Shown here in pieces: positions 15,752-27,173 of a stretch of DNA of 64,000 bases (position 1 is its first letter; each line of letters starts with the position of its first letter). Origin of the DNA: Melioribacter sp. (GTDB taxonomy: Bacteria > Bacteroidota > Ignavibacteria > Ignavibacteriales > Melioribacteraceae); NCBI GenBank assembly GCA_020723965.1, contig DYHW01000001.1, positions 544,587 through 608,586 of the forward strand, given 5' to 3'. Made by a program: the position numbers and the translations under genes. The notes below the pieces were generated by a model that had not been told where the DNA came from, did not search any database, and saw only the letters and a program-made list of their open reading frames with translations.

Positions 15752-17287
15752 TTATTCTTCTGCTACTTCAATAACCTCATTCTCTTGTTTCTTTAATGGC
15801 GGGCGCTCAAATAATATTGTCATTTCTTTGTATTGTTTAGCCAGTGAATCATCAACTTGGTCCCATGTAAATCTCCAAGTCCAATTACCCCCAAGCGTGC
15901 CGGGTAGGTTCATACGTGCTTCATTCCCGAGATTCAAAATGTCCTGCAAAGGTATTACACAAATATTTGAAACAGAACTATATGCCGCACAGATCAATTC
16001 GTACGTCATGTTATCACTGTAATAGTTAAAATATTTTTGCGCCCATTCGTAAATGCCGGAATTTTTCTTTTTCTCAGAGTCTAAAAATCCGCTGGTAGTT
16101 TCATTATCATGTGAACCCGTATGCACAACACAATTTTTAATATGATTATGTGGCAGGAATTTTTTATCGCCATCGGCTCCCAAACCGAATTGTAAAATCT
16201 TAATACCAGGGAAGCCGAACTTATCACGCAGTGCCTCAACAGAATCAGTAATTACACCCAGGTCCTCTGCAATAATTGGCAGTTCGCCAAGTTCTTTTTT
16301 TATAGCGTTAAATAATTTTTCGCCGGGCGCTTTTACCCAGCGCCCTTTTTTTGCCGTAGTTGCATTACCCGGAATTTCCCAATAGGCATCGAAGCCGCGG
16401 AAGTGATCTATTCTAACTATATCAACCATATCTAAAAGTTTAGAAATTCTTTGTCGCCACCAGAAGAAATTATCTTTTTCCATTTCCTTCCATTTATAAA
16501 GAGGATTGCCCCAAAGCTGTCCAGTTTTACTAAAATAATCCGGCGGTACGCCTGCAACAAATTCTAATGAACCATCTTCACGCACAGTAAAAAGTTCTTT
16601 GTTTGCCCAAAGGTCCGCACTGTCATATGCAATAAAAATTGGAAGATCGCCTATAATTTTTATCCCTTTTTGATTGGCATAATTTCTAACGGCAGTCCAT
16701 TGTTTATTGAAAGTGAATTGGAGAAATTTTTGATATTCGATTTCATCTTTCAGTTTGTTTTTCCATTCTGCAATATTTTTCCTGAAAGCAATTGATTGAT
16801 GCCATTGTGTCCATATTACTCCGCCGTGAAAATGCTTTGCCGCCATGAAGAGAGAAAAATCATCAAGCCAATAATTATTTTTTTTACAGAACTCGCCGCA
16901 CTCTTCATCAAGATTTCTCTTGAGCTTCTTGAATTTTTCAAATGCATTTCTAAGCAAAGAATTTTTATATTTGATAACATTGCCGTAATCAATATGGTGG
17001 GGATCAAAAGCAGGTGGGTTTGCAATTTCTTCTTTTGAAAGCAATCCCTCATTTTGAAGAAGTTCGGGACTGATCAACAAGGGATTACCTGCAAATGCAG
17101 AGAAACACTGGTATGGGGAGTCGCCATAGCCTGTTGGTCCAAGTGGAAAAACCTGCCATAAGGTTTGACCAGCATTTTCTAAGAAATCTATAAAATGAAA
17201 TGCGTTTAGCCCCATATCGCCAATCCCGAATTTCCCTGGTAATGAAGTCGGGTGAAGTAAAATTCCGGCGGAACGTTCGATTTTCAT
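15752..17287 (-). CDS. malQ: 4-alpha-glucanotransferase (amylomaltase, GH77)
   Basis: The start is taken at the ATG complementary to 17285-17287, preceded on its strand by GAGGTATTC. The upstream extension to 17347 is hydrophobic and AT-rich, with no family match. The 511 residues show GILLHPTSLPGKFGIGDMG, GDLPIFIAYDSADLW, VRIDHFRGF (nucleophile Asp), IAEDLG (acid/base Glu) and TGSHDNETTSG, all GH77 hallmarks. The enzyme transfers maltodextrin chains in glycogen and maltose metabolism in the cytoplasm. It is a single gene, divergent from the ribonucleotide reductase. Confidence 0.93.
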   Translation of the reverse strand: MKIERSAGILLHPTSLPGKFGIGDMGLNAFHFIDFLENAGQTLWQVFPLGPTGYGDSPYQCFSAFAGNPLLISPELLQNEGLLSKEEIANPPAFDPHHIDYGNVIKYKNSLLRNAFEKFKKLKRNLDEECGEFCKKNNYWLDDFSLFMAAKHFHGGVIWTQWHQSIAFRKNIAEWKNKLKDEIEYQKFLQFTFNKQWTAVRNYANQKGIKIIGDLPIFIAYDSADLWANKELFTVREDGSLEFVAGVPPDYFSKTGQLWGNPLYKWKEMEKDNFFWWRQRISKLLDMVDIVRIDHFRGFDAYWEIPGNATTAKKGRWVKAPGEKLFNAIKKELGELPIIAEDLGVITDSVEALRDKFGFPGIKILQFGLGADGDKKFLPHNHIKNCVVHTGSHDNETTSGFLDSEKKKNSGIYEWAQKYFNYYSDNMTYELICAAYSSVSNICVIPLQDILNLGNEARMNLPGTLGGNWTWRFTWDQVDDSLAKQYKEMTILFERPPLKKQENEVIEVAEE

Positions 17288-17565
17288 GAATACCTCGCAC
17301 TTTTTGTAATAAAATTCACATAAAAAAATAAAACAAAAAAACAACATTTACTTAAAACAATTATTCCTTATTTTGCTTTATACAAGAGATAAAACAATTG
17401 CACAATTTTTATGATTATGATTCAACTAATTGCTTGAATTAGTTCTTTTCCTTAAGTTGATAACCACTTCACAGAAGTTCGAAAGGGACTTCAAAATAAT
17501 CTCGATAAATTTTTTGTTAATTAACAGATGATTTTTTTACAACGTTAAAATGATCGGAGCTTCGA

Positions 17566-20500
17566 ATGAATATTACTCGTCTTTTTACTTCAGCCGGAAA
17601 AGACCCACTTGAATCAATTGAATTTGTTAAAAGAACTTCAGAGATAAAAAATCCCGATGGTTCAATAGTTTTCAGAATGGAAGATGTAACTGTGCCAGCC
17701 GAATGGTCTCAAGTTGCAACTGATGTTCTAGCACAAAAATATTTTAGAAAAGCAGGCGTTCCAAAACTTCTTGCCAAAATAGAAGAAGAGGGAGTTCCCT
17801 ATTGGCTGCAAGCTTCTTCTGCAGATAAAAAATTAGAAGAACTTTCTGAGAAAGAAAGGTATGGAGCGGAGACAGATGCGCGTCAGATTTTTCATCGGCT
17901 TGCCGGTACGTGGACGTACTGGGGATGGAAAGCAAAATATTTTGACACCGAAGAGGATGCTCGCGCATTTTATGATGAACATGTTTACATGCTTGCTAAA
18001 CAATACGCAGCACCAAATTCTCCGCAGTGGTTTAATACTGGTCTTAATTGGGCTTATGGAATAAACGGACCCTCTCAAGGGCATTATTATGTAGATCATC
18101 AAACTGGGGTTCTAACAAGCTCAGAAGATGCATACACTCATCCTCAGCCGCACGCATGTTTTATTCAATCGATTAAAGATGATCTGGTTAATGAGAGGGG
18201 CATTATGGATCTGTGGATTCGCGAAGCCCGTCTGTTTAAATATGGTTCTGGAACAGGAACTAACTTTTCTGATATTCGAGGAGTGAATGAACCGTTAAGC
18301 GGAGGCGGAAGGTCTTCCGGTTTAATGTCTTTTCTGAAAATTGGAGATCGATCTGCCGGCGCCATTAAAAGCGGCGGTACAACTCGGCGCGCTGCTAAAA
18401 TGGTTACGTTGGATATTGATCATCCGGATATTGAAGAATACATCAACTGGAAAGTTATAGAAGAGCAAAAAGTTGCAGCGCTTGTTGCCGGTTCTAAAGC
18501 CCTTAATTTTCATCTCAATAACATAATAAAAGCATGTTATGCTGAACACCCTGAGAACGACCGCTTCAGCAAAAAAACTAATTTATATCTGCGCAAAGCT
18601 GTAATTGAAGCGCGCAAAGCAAACGTTCCGGAAAATTATATCGACCGCGTTATTAAACTTGCAAAATTAGGGTTCCGCTCCATCGATATTCCGGTTTATA
18701 ATGAAGATTGGAATTCTGAAGCATATGCAACAGTTTCCGGTCAGAACTCTAACAACTCAATTCGCGTTTCGAATGAATTTATGCAAGCAGTTCTAAGCGA
18801 CAGCGATTGGAAGCTATATTGGAGAGTTGAAAAGAAAAAATCGGAAAAAGAGGGGCACGAACCGAAAGCATGTAAAACTTTACCCGCAAAAGAATTGTGG
18901 GATGAAATTGCTTACGCCGCTTGGTCATCGGCAGACCCAGGGCTGCAATTTGACACAACAATAAATGAATGGCATACTTGTAAAGCAAGCGGTAGAATAC
19001 GCGCGTCAAATCCTTGCAGTGAATATATGTTTTTGGATGATACAGCATGTAATCTTGCTTCTCTTAACCTTGTTAAATTTTATGATGATGACAATCAAAA
19101 ATTCGACATAGATGCATATAGACATGCAGTACAATTGTGGACAATTGTTCTTGAAATAAGCGTATTGATGGCTCAGTATCCTTCCAAAGAAATTGCAAAA
19201 AATAGTTACGAATTCCGAACACTGGGTTTAGGTTACGCTAATCTTGGCTCGTTATTGATGCGCCAAGGTATTCCTTATGATAGTAAAGAAGGATACGCAA
19301 TTTGCGGCGCGCTTACTGCAATAATGCATATGCGCTCGTACGCAACTTCAGCAGAAATGTCAAAAGAACTTGGTACATTTTCGCGTTATGAAGAAAACAG
19401 GGAACATATGCTACGTGTTATTCGGAATCATCGACGTGCTGCCTACAATGTACCTAAAGAAGAATATGAAGAGCTAGCTATTTTCCCAGTAGGAATCAAT
19501 CCCGAATATTGTCCATCAGATCTATTAAAAGCAGCGAGCGAAGATGCTGATCTTGCTCTGCAATTAGGCGAACAATACGGTTTTCGAAATGCTCAAGTTA
19601 CTGTAATAGCTCCAACAGGAACTATCGGGTTGGTAATGGATTGTGATACAACTGGTATTGAACCCGATTTCTCTCTCGTGAAATTTAAAAAACTTGCCGG
19701 CGGAGGGTATTTTAAAATTATCAATCAATCTATTCCTCCTGCATTAAAGAAATTAGGTTACAACGAAGACCAGAGCCGCGAGATAGTAAAATATGCCAAA
19801 GGCGCTGGAACTTTAGTCGGGTGTCCTTACATCAACCATGAATCTCTTAAAGCAAAAGGATTTGCTGAAGAAATTATAAATAAGATCGAATCAATTCTTC
19901 CTTCTGTTTTTGAATTGAGTTTTGCTTTTAACAAATATACAATTGGAGAGAACTTTTTGATAAATTCTCTAGGTTTGAACGAAGAACAGATAAACGACTA
20001 TTCCTTTGATCTGCTCACATCATTAGGATACACAAAAGAAGAAATTGCTAGCGCTAACGATTACGTTTGCGGAACGATGACAATAGAAGGCGCGCCTTTC
20101 TTGAAGCATGAACACTATCCCGTTTTCGATTGCGCAAATAAGTGCGGCAAAAAAGGAACACGTTATATCAAACCCGATGCGCACATTCACATGATGGCTT
20201 CTGCGCAGCCATTCATATCCGGCGCTATTTCAAAAACTATAAATCTTCCCAATAACGCATCAATTGAAGATATTAAATATGCTTTCTATCAGTCATGGAA
20301 GCTTGGCTGCAAAGCAAATGCGCTTTACCGTGACGGCTCAAAACTTTCTCAACCGTTAAACACAATGACAGAAGAAGCGATAGAAGACCTCCTCGAAAAG
20401 AAAGAAGAAAATGATATAGTAAAAATTGCAGAAAGAATTATTCACAGATACATTGCCAAAAGGAGAAGACTGCCCGACCGCAGAACCGGTTACACTCAAA

Positions 20501-21126
20501 AAGTAAAAATAAACGGGCAGAGCGTTTATATTAGAACAGGCGAATATGATAACGGGCAGATAGGCGAAATATTTATTGATATGCACAAAGAAGGCGCGGC
20601 ATTTAGAAGTTTGCTCAACTGCTTTGCAATTTCAATTTCACTCGGCTTGCAGCACGGCGTTCCACTCGAAGAATTTGTTGATGCTTTCGTCTTCACTCGG
20701 TTTGAACCAAGCGGTGTAGTTACCGGACACAAGCGGATTAAAATGGCTACTTCCGTTATCGATTACATTTTCCGTGAGCTTGCTGTAACTTATCTTGGAA
20801 GAAACGATCTTTCACACGTTGAAGAGGATGAGGTGGCTGTAAAAAAAGAGCACTCTGTTATTGCTGAACCCGATTTTGAAAGCGAGGAAATTGTTAGCGA
20901 GAAAATGTTCGATTCTAACAACGCACGCCAATTGGTTGAAAGAATAAAGCTTGATGTTCAATCAGAAGCAAAGTTGTCTGCTATTTCTATGCATCAAAAA
21001 GTAATGAAAGCACTAGAAGCCGGTTTTACGGGCGATGTTTGTCCTGAATGCCAGAGCTTGACGATGGTTCGCAACGGTACCTGTTTGAAATGCACAACAT
21101 GCGGCGCCACTACGGGGTGTAGTTAA
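17566..21126 (+). CDS. nrdJ: Adenosylcobalamin-dependent (class II) ribonucleotide reductase
   Basis: The 1186 residues carry [32 protein letters not shown], the active-site region [20 protein letters not shown] and a C-terminal cysteine-rich tail ([18 protein letters not shown]) that re-reduces the active site. This is the long class II form, which makes dNTP radicals from B12 and works with or without oxygen. The 218-base upstream gap has an 8-bp AT hairpin (AACTAATT 17424-17431 with AATTAGTT 17437-17444), but I see no cobalamin riboswitch there. A terminator follows. Confidence 0.94.
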   Translation: MNITRLFTSAGKDPLESIEFVKRTSEIKNPDGSIVFRMEDVTVPAEWSQVATDVLAQKYFRKAGVPKLLAKIEEEGVPYWLQASSADKKLEELSEKERYGAETDARQIFHRLAGTWTYWGWKAKYFDTEEDARAFYDEHVYMLAKQYAAPNSPQWFNTGLNWAYGINGPSQGHYYVDHQTGVLTSSEDAYTHPQPHACFIQSIKDDLVNERGIMDLWIREARLFKYGSGTGTNFSDIRGVNEPLSGGGRSSGLMSFLKIGDRSAGAIKSGGTTRRAAKMVTLDIDHPDIEEYINWKVIEEQKVAALVAGSKALNFHLNNIIKACYAEHPENDRFSKKTNLYLRKAVIEARKANVPENYIDRVIKLAKLGFRSIDIPVYNEDWNSEAYATVSGQNSNNSIRVSNEFMQAVLSDSDWKLYWRVEKKKSEKEGHEPKACKTLPAKELWDEIAYAAWSSADPGLQFDTTINEWHTCKASGRIRASNPCSEYMFLDDTACNLASLNLVKFYDDDNQKFDIDAYRHAVQLWTIVLEISVLMAQYPSKEIAKNSYEFRTLGLGYANLGSLLMRQGIPYDSKEGYAICGALTAIMHMRSYATSAEMSKELGTFSRYEENREHMLRVIRNHRRAAYNVPKEEYEELAIFPVGINPEYCPSDLLKAASEDADLALQLGEQYGFRNAQVTVIAPTGTIGLVMDCDTTGIEPDFSLVKFKKLAGGGYFKIINQSIPPALKKLGYNEDQSREIVKYAKGAGTLVGCPYINHESLKAKGFAEEIINKIESILPSVFELSFAFNKYTIGENFLINSLGLNEEQINDYSFDLLTSLGYTKEEIASANDYVCGTMTIEGAPFLKHEHYPVFDCANKCGKKGTRYIKPDAHIHMMASAQPFISGAISKTINLPNNASIEDIKYAFYQSWKLGCKANALYRDGSKLSQPLNTMTEEAIEDLLEKKEENDIVKIAERIIHRYIAKRRRLPDRRTGYTQKVKINGQSVYIRTGEYDNGQIGEIFIDMHKEGAAFRSLLNCFAISISLGLQHGVPLEEFVDAFVFTRFEPSGVVTGHKRIKMATSVIDYIFRELAVTYLGRNDLSHVEEDEVAVKKEHSVIAEPDFESEEIVSEKMFDSNNARQLVERIKLDVQSEAKLSAISMHQKVMKALEAGFTGDVCPECQSLTMVRNGTCLKCTTCGATTGCS

Positions 21127-21154
21127 CGGTTTGCTAGTTTAGTTTTAAGACGAT

Positions 21155-21183
21155 GAGGGACTCGAATGAGTCCCTCTTTTATT
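21155..21183 (+). terminator. Rho-independent terminator of nrdJ
   Basis: A perfect 9-bp stem, GAGGGACTC (21155-21163) and GAGTCCCTC (21168-21176), with a GAAT tetraloop, is followed by TTTTATT. It lies 28 bases after the nrdJ stop. Confidence 0.9.
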
Positions 21184-21251
21184 ATATTTGCATTCAAAAT
21201 TCGTTGACTTTAATAACTCAAAGGGATACATTTTCACCCTCATTTTGAGCG

Positions 21252-21932
21252 ATGATTTTAGAAAATTTCAAAAAAGTTGAAGAAAAAATTGCAGTTTCCT
21301 GTTTTAATTGCGGAAGAAAATCTTCCGAAATTAGTTTAATTGCCGTAACAAAAACTCAACCGATTGAAACTATTGAAGAAGCGCTCAAAGCAGGTATAAA
21401 AGATCTTGGCGAAAATAAAGCTCAAGAATTACGTGATAAATCTGATTTGATCAGCGGAGATTTCAGGTGGCACTTCATTGGGCATCTTCAAACCAATAAA
21501 GTGAAATATGTTATTAAAGCCGCAGACCTGATTCATGCTGTTGATTCGATTAAATTAGCAAATGAGATAAATCAGAAAGCCGGGCAGATAAACAAGAAGC
21601 AGAAAGTTCTTTTAGAAATAAAAACATCAGACGAAGCGACTAAGTTCGGTCTTAGAAACGAAAAAGAAATTTTTAATGCAGCCGAATTTTGTGCTCAATG
21701 TTCTAATATTGACTTAGTCGGGTTGATGACTATGGCTCCTTATGTTAGCGATGAAAAGGTAATTCGACAATGTTTTATTACATTAAGAGAGACAAAAGAG
21801 AAATTAAACAGAGCGGGATTTAGATTAACGGAACTATCGATGGGAATGACTAACGATTTTAAGATCGCTATTGAAGAAGGCGCTACTATGTTGAGGATCG
21901 GAACCGCAATTTTTGGCGAAAGAAATTATTAA
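21252..21932 (+). CDS. yggS: YggS-family pyridoxal-phosphate homeostasis protein
   Basis: The 226 residues contain LIAVTKTQP (the PLP-binding lysine), GENKAQELRDK, WHFIGHLQTNKVKY and LSMGMTNDFKIAIEEGATMLRIGTAIFG, the signature of the alanine-racemase-like fold without racemase activity. It buffers free PLP in the cytoplasm. It is the first gene of a run leading to DivIVA and purine nucleoside phosphorylase; yggS next to divIVA is a common pairing. The 125-base gap upstream holds the nrdJ terminator. Confidence 0.93.
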   Translation: MILENFKKVEEKIAVSCFNCGRKSSEISLIAVTKTQPIETIEEALKAGIKDLGENKAQELRDKSDLISGDFRWHFIGHLQTNKVKYVIKAADLIHAVDSIKLANEINQKAGQINKKQKVLLEIKTSDEATKFGLRNEKEIFNAAEFCAQCSNIDLVGLMTMAPYVSDEKVIRQCFITLRETKEKLNRAGFRLTELSMGMTNDFKIAIEEGATMLRIGTAIFGERNY

Positions 21933-21950
21933 ACTAATAACGGGAACAAA

Positions 21951-22499
21951 ATGAAATTCACCCCGTTTGGAATTAAGAATCAAGAGTTTAACCGCACTGT
22001 GCGCGGTTACGATAGGGATGAAGTAAAAACTTTTCTCGAAAAATTATCTGACGAGTTTGAAAAACTTCAGAACGATAATGAAAAGATTAAATCCGAAATC
22101 GATAAGATAGAAGAAGAGCTAAAAGAGTATAAACGGATCGAAAAAAATCTTCAGTCGGCTTTATTGAGCGCTGCTGAATCTTCGACCAAAGCTGTTGACT
22201 CTGCAAAAAAACAAACAGCGCTGATAATTAAAGAAGGGGAATTGAAAGCTGCTCAAATAATTGAGAATGCAAAACAAGATGCAAATTTGATCCGCGATTC
22301 TGTGCTTAAACTTCGCGAAGAAAAAAAACTTTTGCTCGCAAGAATAAAGGCGCTGATAAATACGCAAGCTTCTCTTCTCGAATTTGATGTTGAAAACATT
22401 GAGACAAAACCGAAGAAAAAAAATATTCAAAAAGAAAACGATCGAATAGAAGAACAAACTGAAATAAACATTGACGACATTTTGGAGAAACTGTTATGA
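21951..22499 (+). CDS. divIVA: DivIVA-domain coiled-coil protein
   Basis: The N-terminus TPFGIKNQEFNRTVRGYDRDEVKTFLEKL is the DivIVA/GpsB membrane-curvature domain. A long lysine/glutamate-rich coiled coil follows to residue ~140, and then a charged tail ending in DDILEKLL. The 182-residue length is normal for the family. Its stop overlaps the PNP start (ATGA). It probably recruits division or cell-wall proteins at curved membrane; the exact role outside Gram-positives is not established. Confidence 0.88.
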   Translation: MKFTPFGIKNQEFNRTVRGYDRDEVKTFLEKLSDEFEKLQNDNEKIKSEIDKIEEELKEYKRIEKNLQSALLSAAESSTKAVDSAKKQTALIIKEGELKAAQIIENAKQDANLIRDSVLKLREEKKLLLARIKALINTQASLLEFDVENIETKPKKKNIQKENDRIEEQTEINIDDILEKLL

Positions 22500-23317
22500 G
22501 TTCACTTCTTGAAATGGTGAAAGAAACTATTGAAGTTATTAGAAAGAAGACCGAAAAAAAATATCCAGTTGGAATTATTCTAGGTACCGGTTTAGGCGGT
22601 TTGGTAAAAGAGATTGAGATAGAGCATGAAATTGATTATGCCGAACTGCCTCATTTTCCTCTTTCAACTGTCGAATCGCATCAGGGCAAACTTATCTTCG
22701 GTAAAATTAACGGAAAGAATGTTGTTGCAATGCAAGGGCGCTTTCATTATTACGAAGGCTACACAATGCAGCAAATTATCTATCCGGTTCGCGTTATGAA
22801 ATTTCTTGGTGTTGAAACTTTGCTCGTTTCAAATGCGTGTGGCGGTATGAATCCCATTTACAAGCGCGGCGATATTATGCTTATGGTTGATCATATCAAT
22901 TTGCTGGGTGATAATCCGCTTATCGGCAAAAATGAAGATGAACTCGGTCCTCGGTTTCCTGATATGAGCGAGCCATACAATTTAGAACTAATAAAATTAG
23001 CAGAGAACGTTGCACTCGAAAACAAGATAAAGGTTCAAAAAGGTGTATATGTTGCTGTAGCTGGTCCAAATCTCGAAACAAAAGCTGAGTATAGATTTTT
23101 ACGCGCTATTGGTGCCGATGTTGTTGGTATGTCTACTGTTCCGGAAAATATTGTTGCCAACCATATGAGTATGCGAGTACTCGGAATTAGCATCATAACC
23201 GATGAATGTTTTCCCGAATCCTTAAAACCAGTGGACGTGCAAGAGATTATTGCTACGGCTATGGCAACTGAACCGAAAATGACTCTAATTATGAAAGAAG
23301 TAATTAAGAATTTATGA
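22496..23317 (+). CDS. punA: Purine nucleoside phosphorylase (inosine/guanosine type)
   Basis: The 273 residues include ILGTGLGGL, the phosphate-loop LPHFPLSTVESHQGKL, QGRFHYYEGY, SNACGGMNP and VGMSTVPENIVANHM, the pattern of trimeric class I PNP. It splits inosine and guanosine with phosphate for purine salvage. It is coupled on both sides by ATGA overlaps, to DivIVA upstream and to the membrane coiled-coil gene downstream. Confidence 0.93.
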   Translation: MSSLLEMVKETIEVIRKKTEKKYPVGIILGTGLGGLVKEIEIEHEIDYAELPHFPLSTVESHQGKLIFGKINGKNVVAMQGRFHYYEGYTMQQIIYPVRVMKFLGVETLLVSNACGGMNPIYKRGDIMLMVDHINLLGDNPLIGKNEDELGPRFPDMSEPYNLELIKLAENVALENKIKVQKGVYVAVAGPNLETKAEYRFLRAIGADVVGMSTVPENIVANHMSMRVLGISIITDECFPESLKPVDVQEIIATAMATEPKMTLIMKEVIKNL

Positions 23318-23931
23318 CGGAACGAAAACAAATATATTACGCTACCGCCGGACTTCTTGCAGTAATAATTTTTGCATCCAATTTTTTGAGCACAGATCTG
23401 TTCCAAGCTGGTTATCAGAATTTTTCTGTTTGGTTCGTAATTTCTCTTTTTTCTTTTGCGTGCGGCTGGCTTATAAACAAAACACTCGGGTATAATCATG
23501 GCGGTAAAGTTGTTTTTGCTGTTATTGTAGCTTCTGCTTTTATCAGTATAATACTTGTTTCATTTTTTAGAGAGTATTTTGGTCTAAGCGAGCTTCTAGT
23601 TGAAAACATGATCCTCTATATTCTTCGCAACATAATGCTAGGCGCAATGGCGTTTTTTGGTATGGCTCTTTCCGAAGTGATTTTACTTCAGAAGGAATTT
23701 TCAGCTTCTAAGCTGAAACTGGACGATCTAAAAAAAATGCTTAACCAGACAGAAAGACAAGCGCAGGTGATTATTGATGAAGCTAAAGTTAAAGCCGAGA
23801 AGATGATTTTTGATGCCCAACAAAGTATGAACGAGATGATCGAGCGGAAGAATCAAATCGAGCGGAGATTAAAAGAATTCATTCAGACAGAAAGAGAATT
23901 GATTAAAAAATACGAATCGGGAGAAGAATAA
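23314..23931 (+). CDS. Unknown membrane protein with C-terminal coiled coil
   Basis: The 205-residue protein has about four hydrophobic segments in residues 8-125. A charged coiled coil follows (LKLDDLKKMLNQTERQAQVIIDEAKVKAEKM) that looks like the helical part of DivIVA or ATP-synthase b-type proteins. Translation is coupled to PNP by ATGA. I do not recognise a named family. The coiled coil and position suggest a membrane partner of the DivIVA protein, which is inference only. Confidence 0.75.
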   Translation: MTERKQIYYATAGLLAVIIFASNFLSTDLFQAGYQNFSVWFVISLFSFACGWLINKTLGYNHGGKVVFAVIVASAFISIILVSFFREYFGLSELLVENMILYILRNIMLGAMAFFGMALSEVILLQKEFSASKLKLDDLKKMLNQTERQAQVIIDEAKVKAEKMIFDAQQSMNEMIERKNQIERRLKEFIQTERELIKKYESGEE

Positions 23932-23959
23932 ATTAGGTTCACTATTTTCAGAGCAAACT

Positions 23960-26900
23960 ATGTTCAAACAATTCGACGAAAAAATAAATTATCCAAAAAT
24001 CGAAGAAGAAATTCTGAAGTTCTGGAAAGAGAATGGAATTTTTGAGAAGAGTATTTCTACGAGAGATGAAAATAAACCTTTCACTTTTTACGAAGGACCG
24101 CCTACTGTAAACGGACGCCCAGGAATTCATCACGTTATGGCGCGCGCACTCAAAGATCTAGTTTGCCGGTTTAAAACAATGACCGGTTATCAGGTTCATC
24201 GTAAAGCCGGGTGGGATACTCACGGGCTGCCAATCGAAATTGCACTTGAAAAAGAATTGGGATTCACTCAGAAATCCGATATAGAAAAATTTGGCGTTGC
24301 TGCTTTTAACAAAAAAGCAAAAGATCTTGTTTATTATCATATCGAAATGAAAGAAGGATGGCGTACGCTAACTGAACGAATGGGCTACTGGATAAATCTT
24401 GACGATGCTTACATTACTTGTACAAATGATTATATTGAATCGATTTGGTGGTCTCTTTCAGAACTTTTCAAGAAGGGACTGATCTACAAAGGTTTTAAAA
24501 TTGTTCCGCAATGCCCACACTGCGAAACTCCTCTTTCATCTCATGAGCTTGCGCTTGGTTATGATGAAGTTAACGATCCGAACGTTTATGTTAAATTCAA
24601 GCTGAGAGATGAAGATGCTTCTATTTTAGTTTGGACAACTACGCCTTGGACTTTGATTTCCAATGTTGCGCTTGCTGTTGGACCAGATATCGATTACGTT
24701 AAAATTCGTATTGATAAACATGGCATTCTTTATCTTGCTAAAGCCCGGCTTTCGGTTATTAAGGAAGAATACGATCTGCTTTCTGAATTGAAAGGTTCCG
24801 ATCTCTTGAATAAAAATTACGAGCCACTTTTTTCCTACATTCCAGTTGACAAAAGAGCGTGGTATATAATCTCCGGCGAATTTGTAAGTACAGAAGATGG
24901 ATCCGGCGTTGTTCATATTGCTCCTGCATTCGGCGCTGACGATTATGAAGTATCTAAAAAATTCGATCTTCCTTTTCTGCAGCCAGTAACAAAAAGCGGA
25001 AGATTTACAGAGCAGGTTACCGATTTTGCGGGACGATTGGTTAAGACCATTCAATTTCAAACTCACGAAGAAAAAGGAGCTGACCCCGATATCATCCGCA
25101 ACTTGAAGGAACGCGGATTGATCTACAGATATGGAACTGACTACAAGCACACATATCCTCACTGCTGGCGGTGCGATAATCCTTTGATCTACTACGCGCG
25201 CGACAGTTGGTACATACGCACTACAGAAATTGCAGATAGAATGATAGAGCTGAATAAATCGATAAACTGGTACCCACCGGAAGTTGGCAGCGGTCGTTTT
25301 GGAAACTGGCTCGAAGAAAATAAAGATTGGTCTCTTTCGCGCGATAGATATTGGGGAACACCGCTTCCGATCTGGCTGAGCGAAGATGATGATATGATTG
25401 TTGTTGGTTCAATTGCAGAATTGAAAGAAGGATTTGTAGAGCTAGAGGGGAAGAAAATTTTCGTGAAAGATTTGCCCCATGAAGAGATCGACCTGCACAA
25501 ACCTTTTGTTGATGAGGTTAAGTTTGAAAAGAACGGAAAAATTTATAATCGTACGCCTGAATTGATAGACGTTTGGTACGACAGTGGCGCTATGCCTTTT
25601 GCTCAGTGGCATTATCCATTTGAAAATAAAAATATTTTTGAAACGAACTTTCCGGCAGATTTTATTTGCGAGGGAATTGATCAGACTCGCGGCTGGTTTT
25701 ACACGCTTCATGCTATTGCAACAATGTTGTTCGAAAAAGTCTCTTACAAGAATTTAATTGTGAACGAATTGATTCTTGATAAAGAAGGGCAGAAGATGTC
25801 CAAATCAAAAGGCAACGTTGTAGATCCATTTATATTGTTCGATAAATATGGAGTTGATGCAACGCGCTGGTATTTGGTTACAACTAGTCCCCCTTGGAAG
25901 CCCACTCTTTTTGATGAAGAGGGAATCGCCGAAGTTCAGAGAAAATTTTTTGGTACTCTCATAAATACTTACAACTTCTTTGTTCTTTATGCTAACATAG
26001 ATAAATTTGAATTCAGAGAAGAGTTAATTCCATATTTAGAACGACCGGAAATTGACCGCTGGATTATTTCGAAATTAAATTCGCTTGTAAAAGAATACAG
26101 CTTGCTGATGCAGAATTACGACGTAACTAAGGCAGCGCGTCAAGTTTCTAACTTTACAATCGATCAGCTTTCGAACTGGTACGTTCGAAGGAGCAGAAGA
26201 AGATTCTGGAAGTCTGAAATCAACAAGAACAAACTTTCGGCTTATCAAACTCTTTATGAATGTTTAATGACTGTTGCAAAACTGAGCGCACCATTTGCTC
26301 CTTTTATTTCTGAAGAATTGTACAGAAATATAAATAATGTAACAAAGAAGGATACTGTTGAGTCTGTTCATCTAGCATATATTCCAGAGCCGGTCTATAT
26401 TGAACCAGAGCTCGAAGAAAAAATGGATGTTGCGCAGCGGGTTGTTTATCTCACGCGCTCAATTCGTGCAAAGAATAATTTGAAAGTCCGTCAGCCGCTT
26501 CTTAAAATGATGGTTGCAATTGATAAAAATAAACGCGAAGCGCTTCTGAAAATGCAAGATGTCATTCTTGAAGAAGTTAATATCAAAGAGCTTGTTGTGC
26601 TTGAAGATGATTCTGCAATAGTAAATAAAACGGCTAAACCAAATTTTAAGGTTGTTGGGCCGAAATATGGGAAATTGGTAAAATCTCTAACGAATGTATT
26701 AAAAGAATTAGATAAGAACTCTATAGCCGAGATTGAAAAGAAAGGCGAATTAGAGATAAGTGTTGATGGAGAAAAAGTAATAATTTCCCGCGAAGATGTT
26801 GAAATAATCAGTCACGAAATTGAAGGGTGGTTAGTTGAAACTGAAGAAGGTGTAACTGTAGCCGTAGATACCGAATTGAACAAAGAGTTGATAGCCGAAG

Positions 26901-27148
26901 GTTACGCACGCGAATTTGTGAACCGCCTGCAAAATATGAGAAAAGATGCTGGCTTTGATGTTGTAGATCGTATAAATGTTGCTGTTACAGGAGAACACAA
27001 AATGATTGAGATTGTCAACAAGTATAATTATTATATTTCCAACGAAGTTTTAGCCGATAGCTTGACAGTAAGTGAAGACTTGGAAGGATATAAGCAGGAA
27101 TGGAAGATTGGCGAATTTGATTGTGTGATCACAATTGCTAAATCGTAA
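23960..27148 (+). CDS. ileS: Isoleucyl-tRNA synthetase
   Basis: The 1062 residues contain the class I signature in its Bacteroidota form (EGPPTVNGRPGIHHVMAR), the editing domain with LVWTTTPWTL, the WCWRC-like segment HCWRCDNPLIYYARDSW, and the second signature QKMSKSKGNVVDP. The length and C-terminal domain fit the longer, eukaryote-like IleRS clade. It charges tRNA-Ile. It starts 28 bases after the membrane coiled-coil gene and is followed closely by the DksA-like gene. Confidence 0.95.
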   Translation: MFKQFDEKINYPKIEEEILKFWKENGIFEKSISTRDENKPFTFYEGPPTVNGRPGIHHVMARALKDLVCRFKTMTGYQVHRKAGWDTHGLPIEIALEKELGFTQKSDIEKFGVAAFNKKAKDLVYYHIEMKEGWRTLTERMGYWINLDDAYITCTNDYIESIWWSLSELFKKGLIYKGFKIVPQCPHCETPLSSHELALGYDEVNDPNVYVKFKLRDEDASILVWTTTPWTLISNVALAVGPDIDYVKIRIDKHGILYLAKARLSVIKEEYDLLSELKGSDLLNKNYEPLFSYIPVDKRAWYIISGEFVSTEDGSGVVHIAPAFGADDYEVSKKFDLPFLQPVTKSGRFTEQVTDFAGRLVKTIQFQTHEEKGADPDIIRNLKERGLIYRYGTDYKHTYPHCWRCDNPLIYYARDSWYIRTTEIADRMIELNKSINWYPPEVGSGRFGNWLEENKDWSLSRDRYWGTPLPIWLSEDDDMIVVGSIAELKEGFVELEGKKIFVKDLPHEEIDLHKPFVDEVKFEKNGKIYNRTPELIDVWYDSGAMPFAQWHYPFENKNIFETNFPADFICEGIDQTRGWFYTLHAIATMLFEKVSYKNLIVNELILDKEGQKMSKSKGNVVDPFILFDKYGVDATRWYLVTTSPPWKPTLFDEEGIAEVQRKFFGTLINTYNFFVLYANIDKFEFREELIPYLERPEIDRWIISKLNSLVKEYSLLMQNYDVTKAARQVSNFTIDQLSNWYVRRSRRRFWKSEINKNKLSAYQTLYECLMTVAKLSAPFAPFISEELYRNINNVTKKDTVESVHLAYIPEPVYIEPELEEKMDVAQRVVYLTRSIRAKNNLKVRQPLLKMMVAIDKNKREALLKMQDVILEEVNIKELVVLEDDSAIVNKTAKPNFKVVGPKYGKLVKSLTNVLKELDKNSIAEIEKKGELEISVDGEKVIISREDVEIISHEIEGWLVETEEGVTVAVDTELNKELIAEGYAREFVNRLQNMRKDAGFDVVDRINVAVTGEHKMIEIVNKYNYYISNEVLADSLTVSEDLEGYKQEWKIGEFDCVITIAKS

Positions 27149-27173
27149 TTTTAATAGAAAGCTGGAGAAAACA

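Noticed and set aside
17348..17565. Possible cobalamin riboswitch before the B12-dependent reductase
   Set aside because: The conserved B12-box pattern is not visible; only an 8-bp AT hairpin is present.
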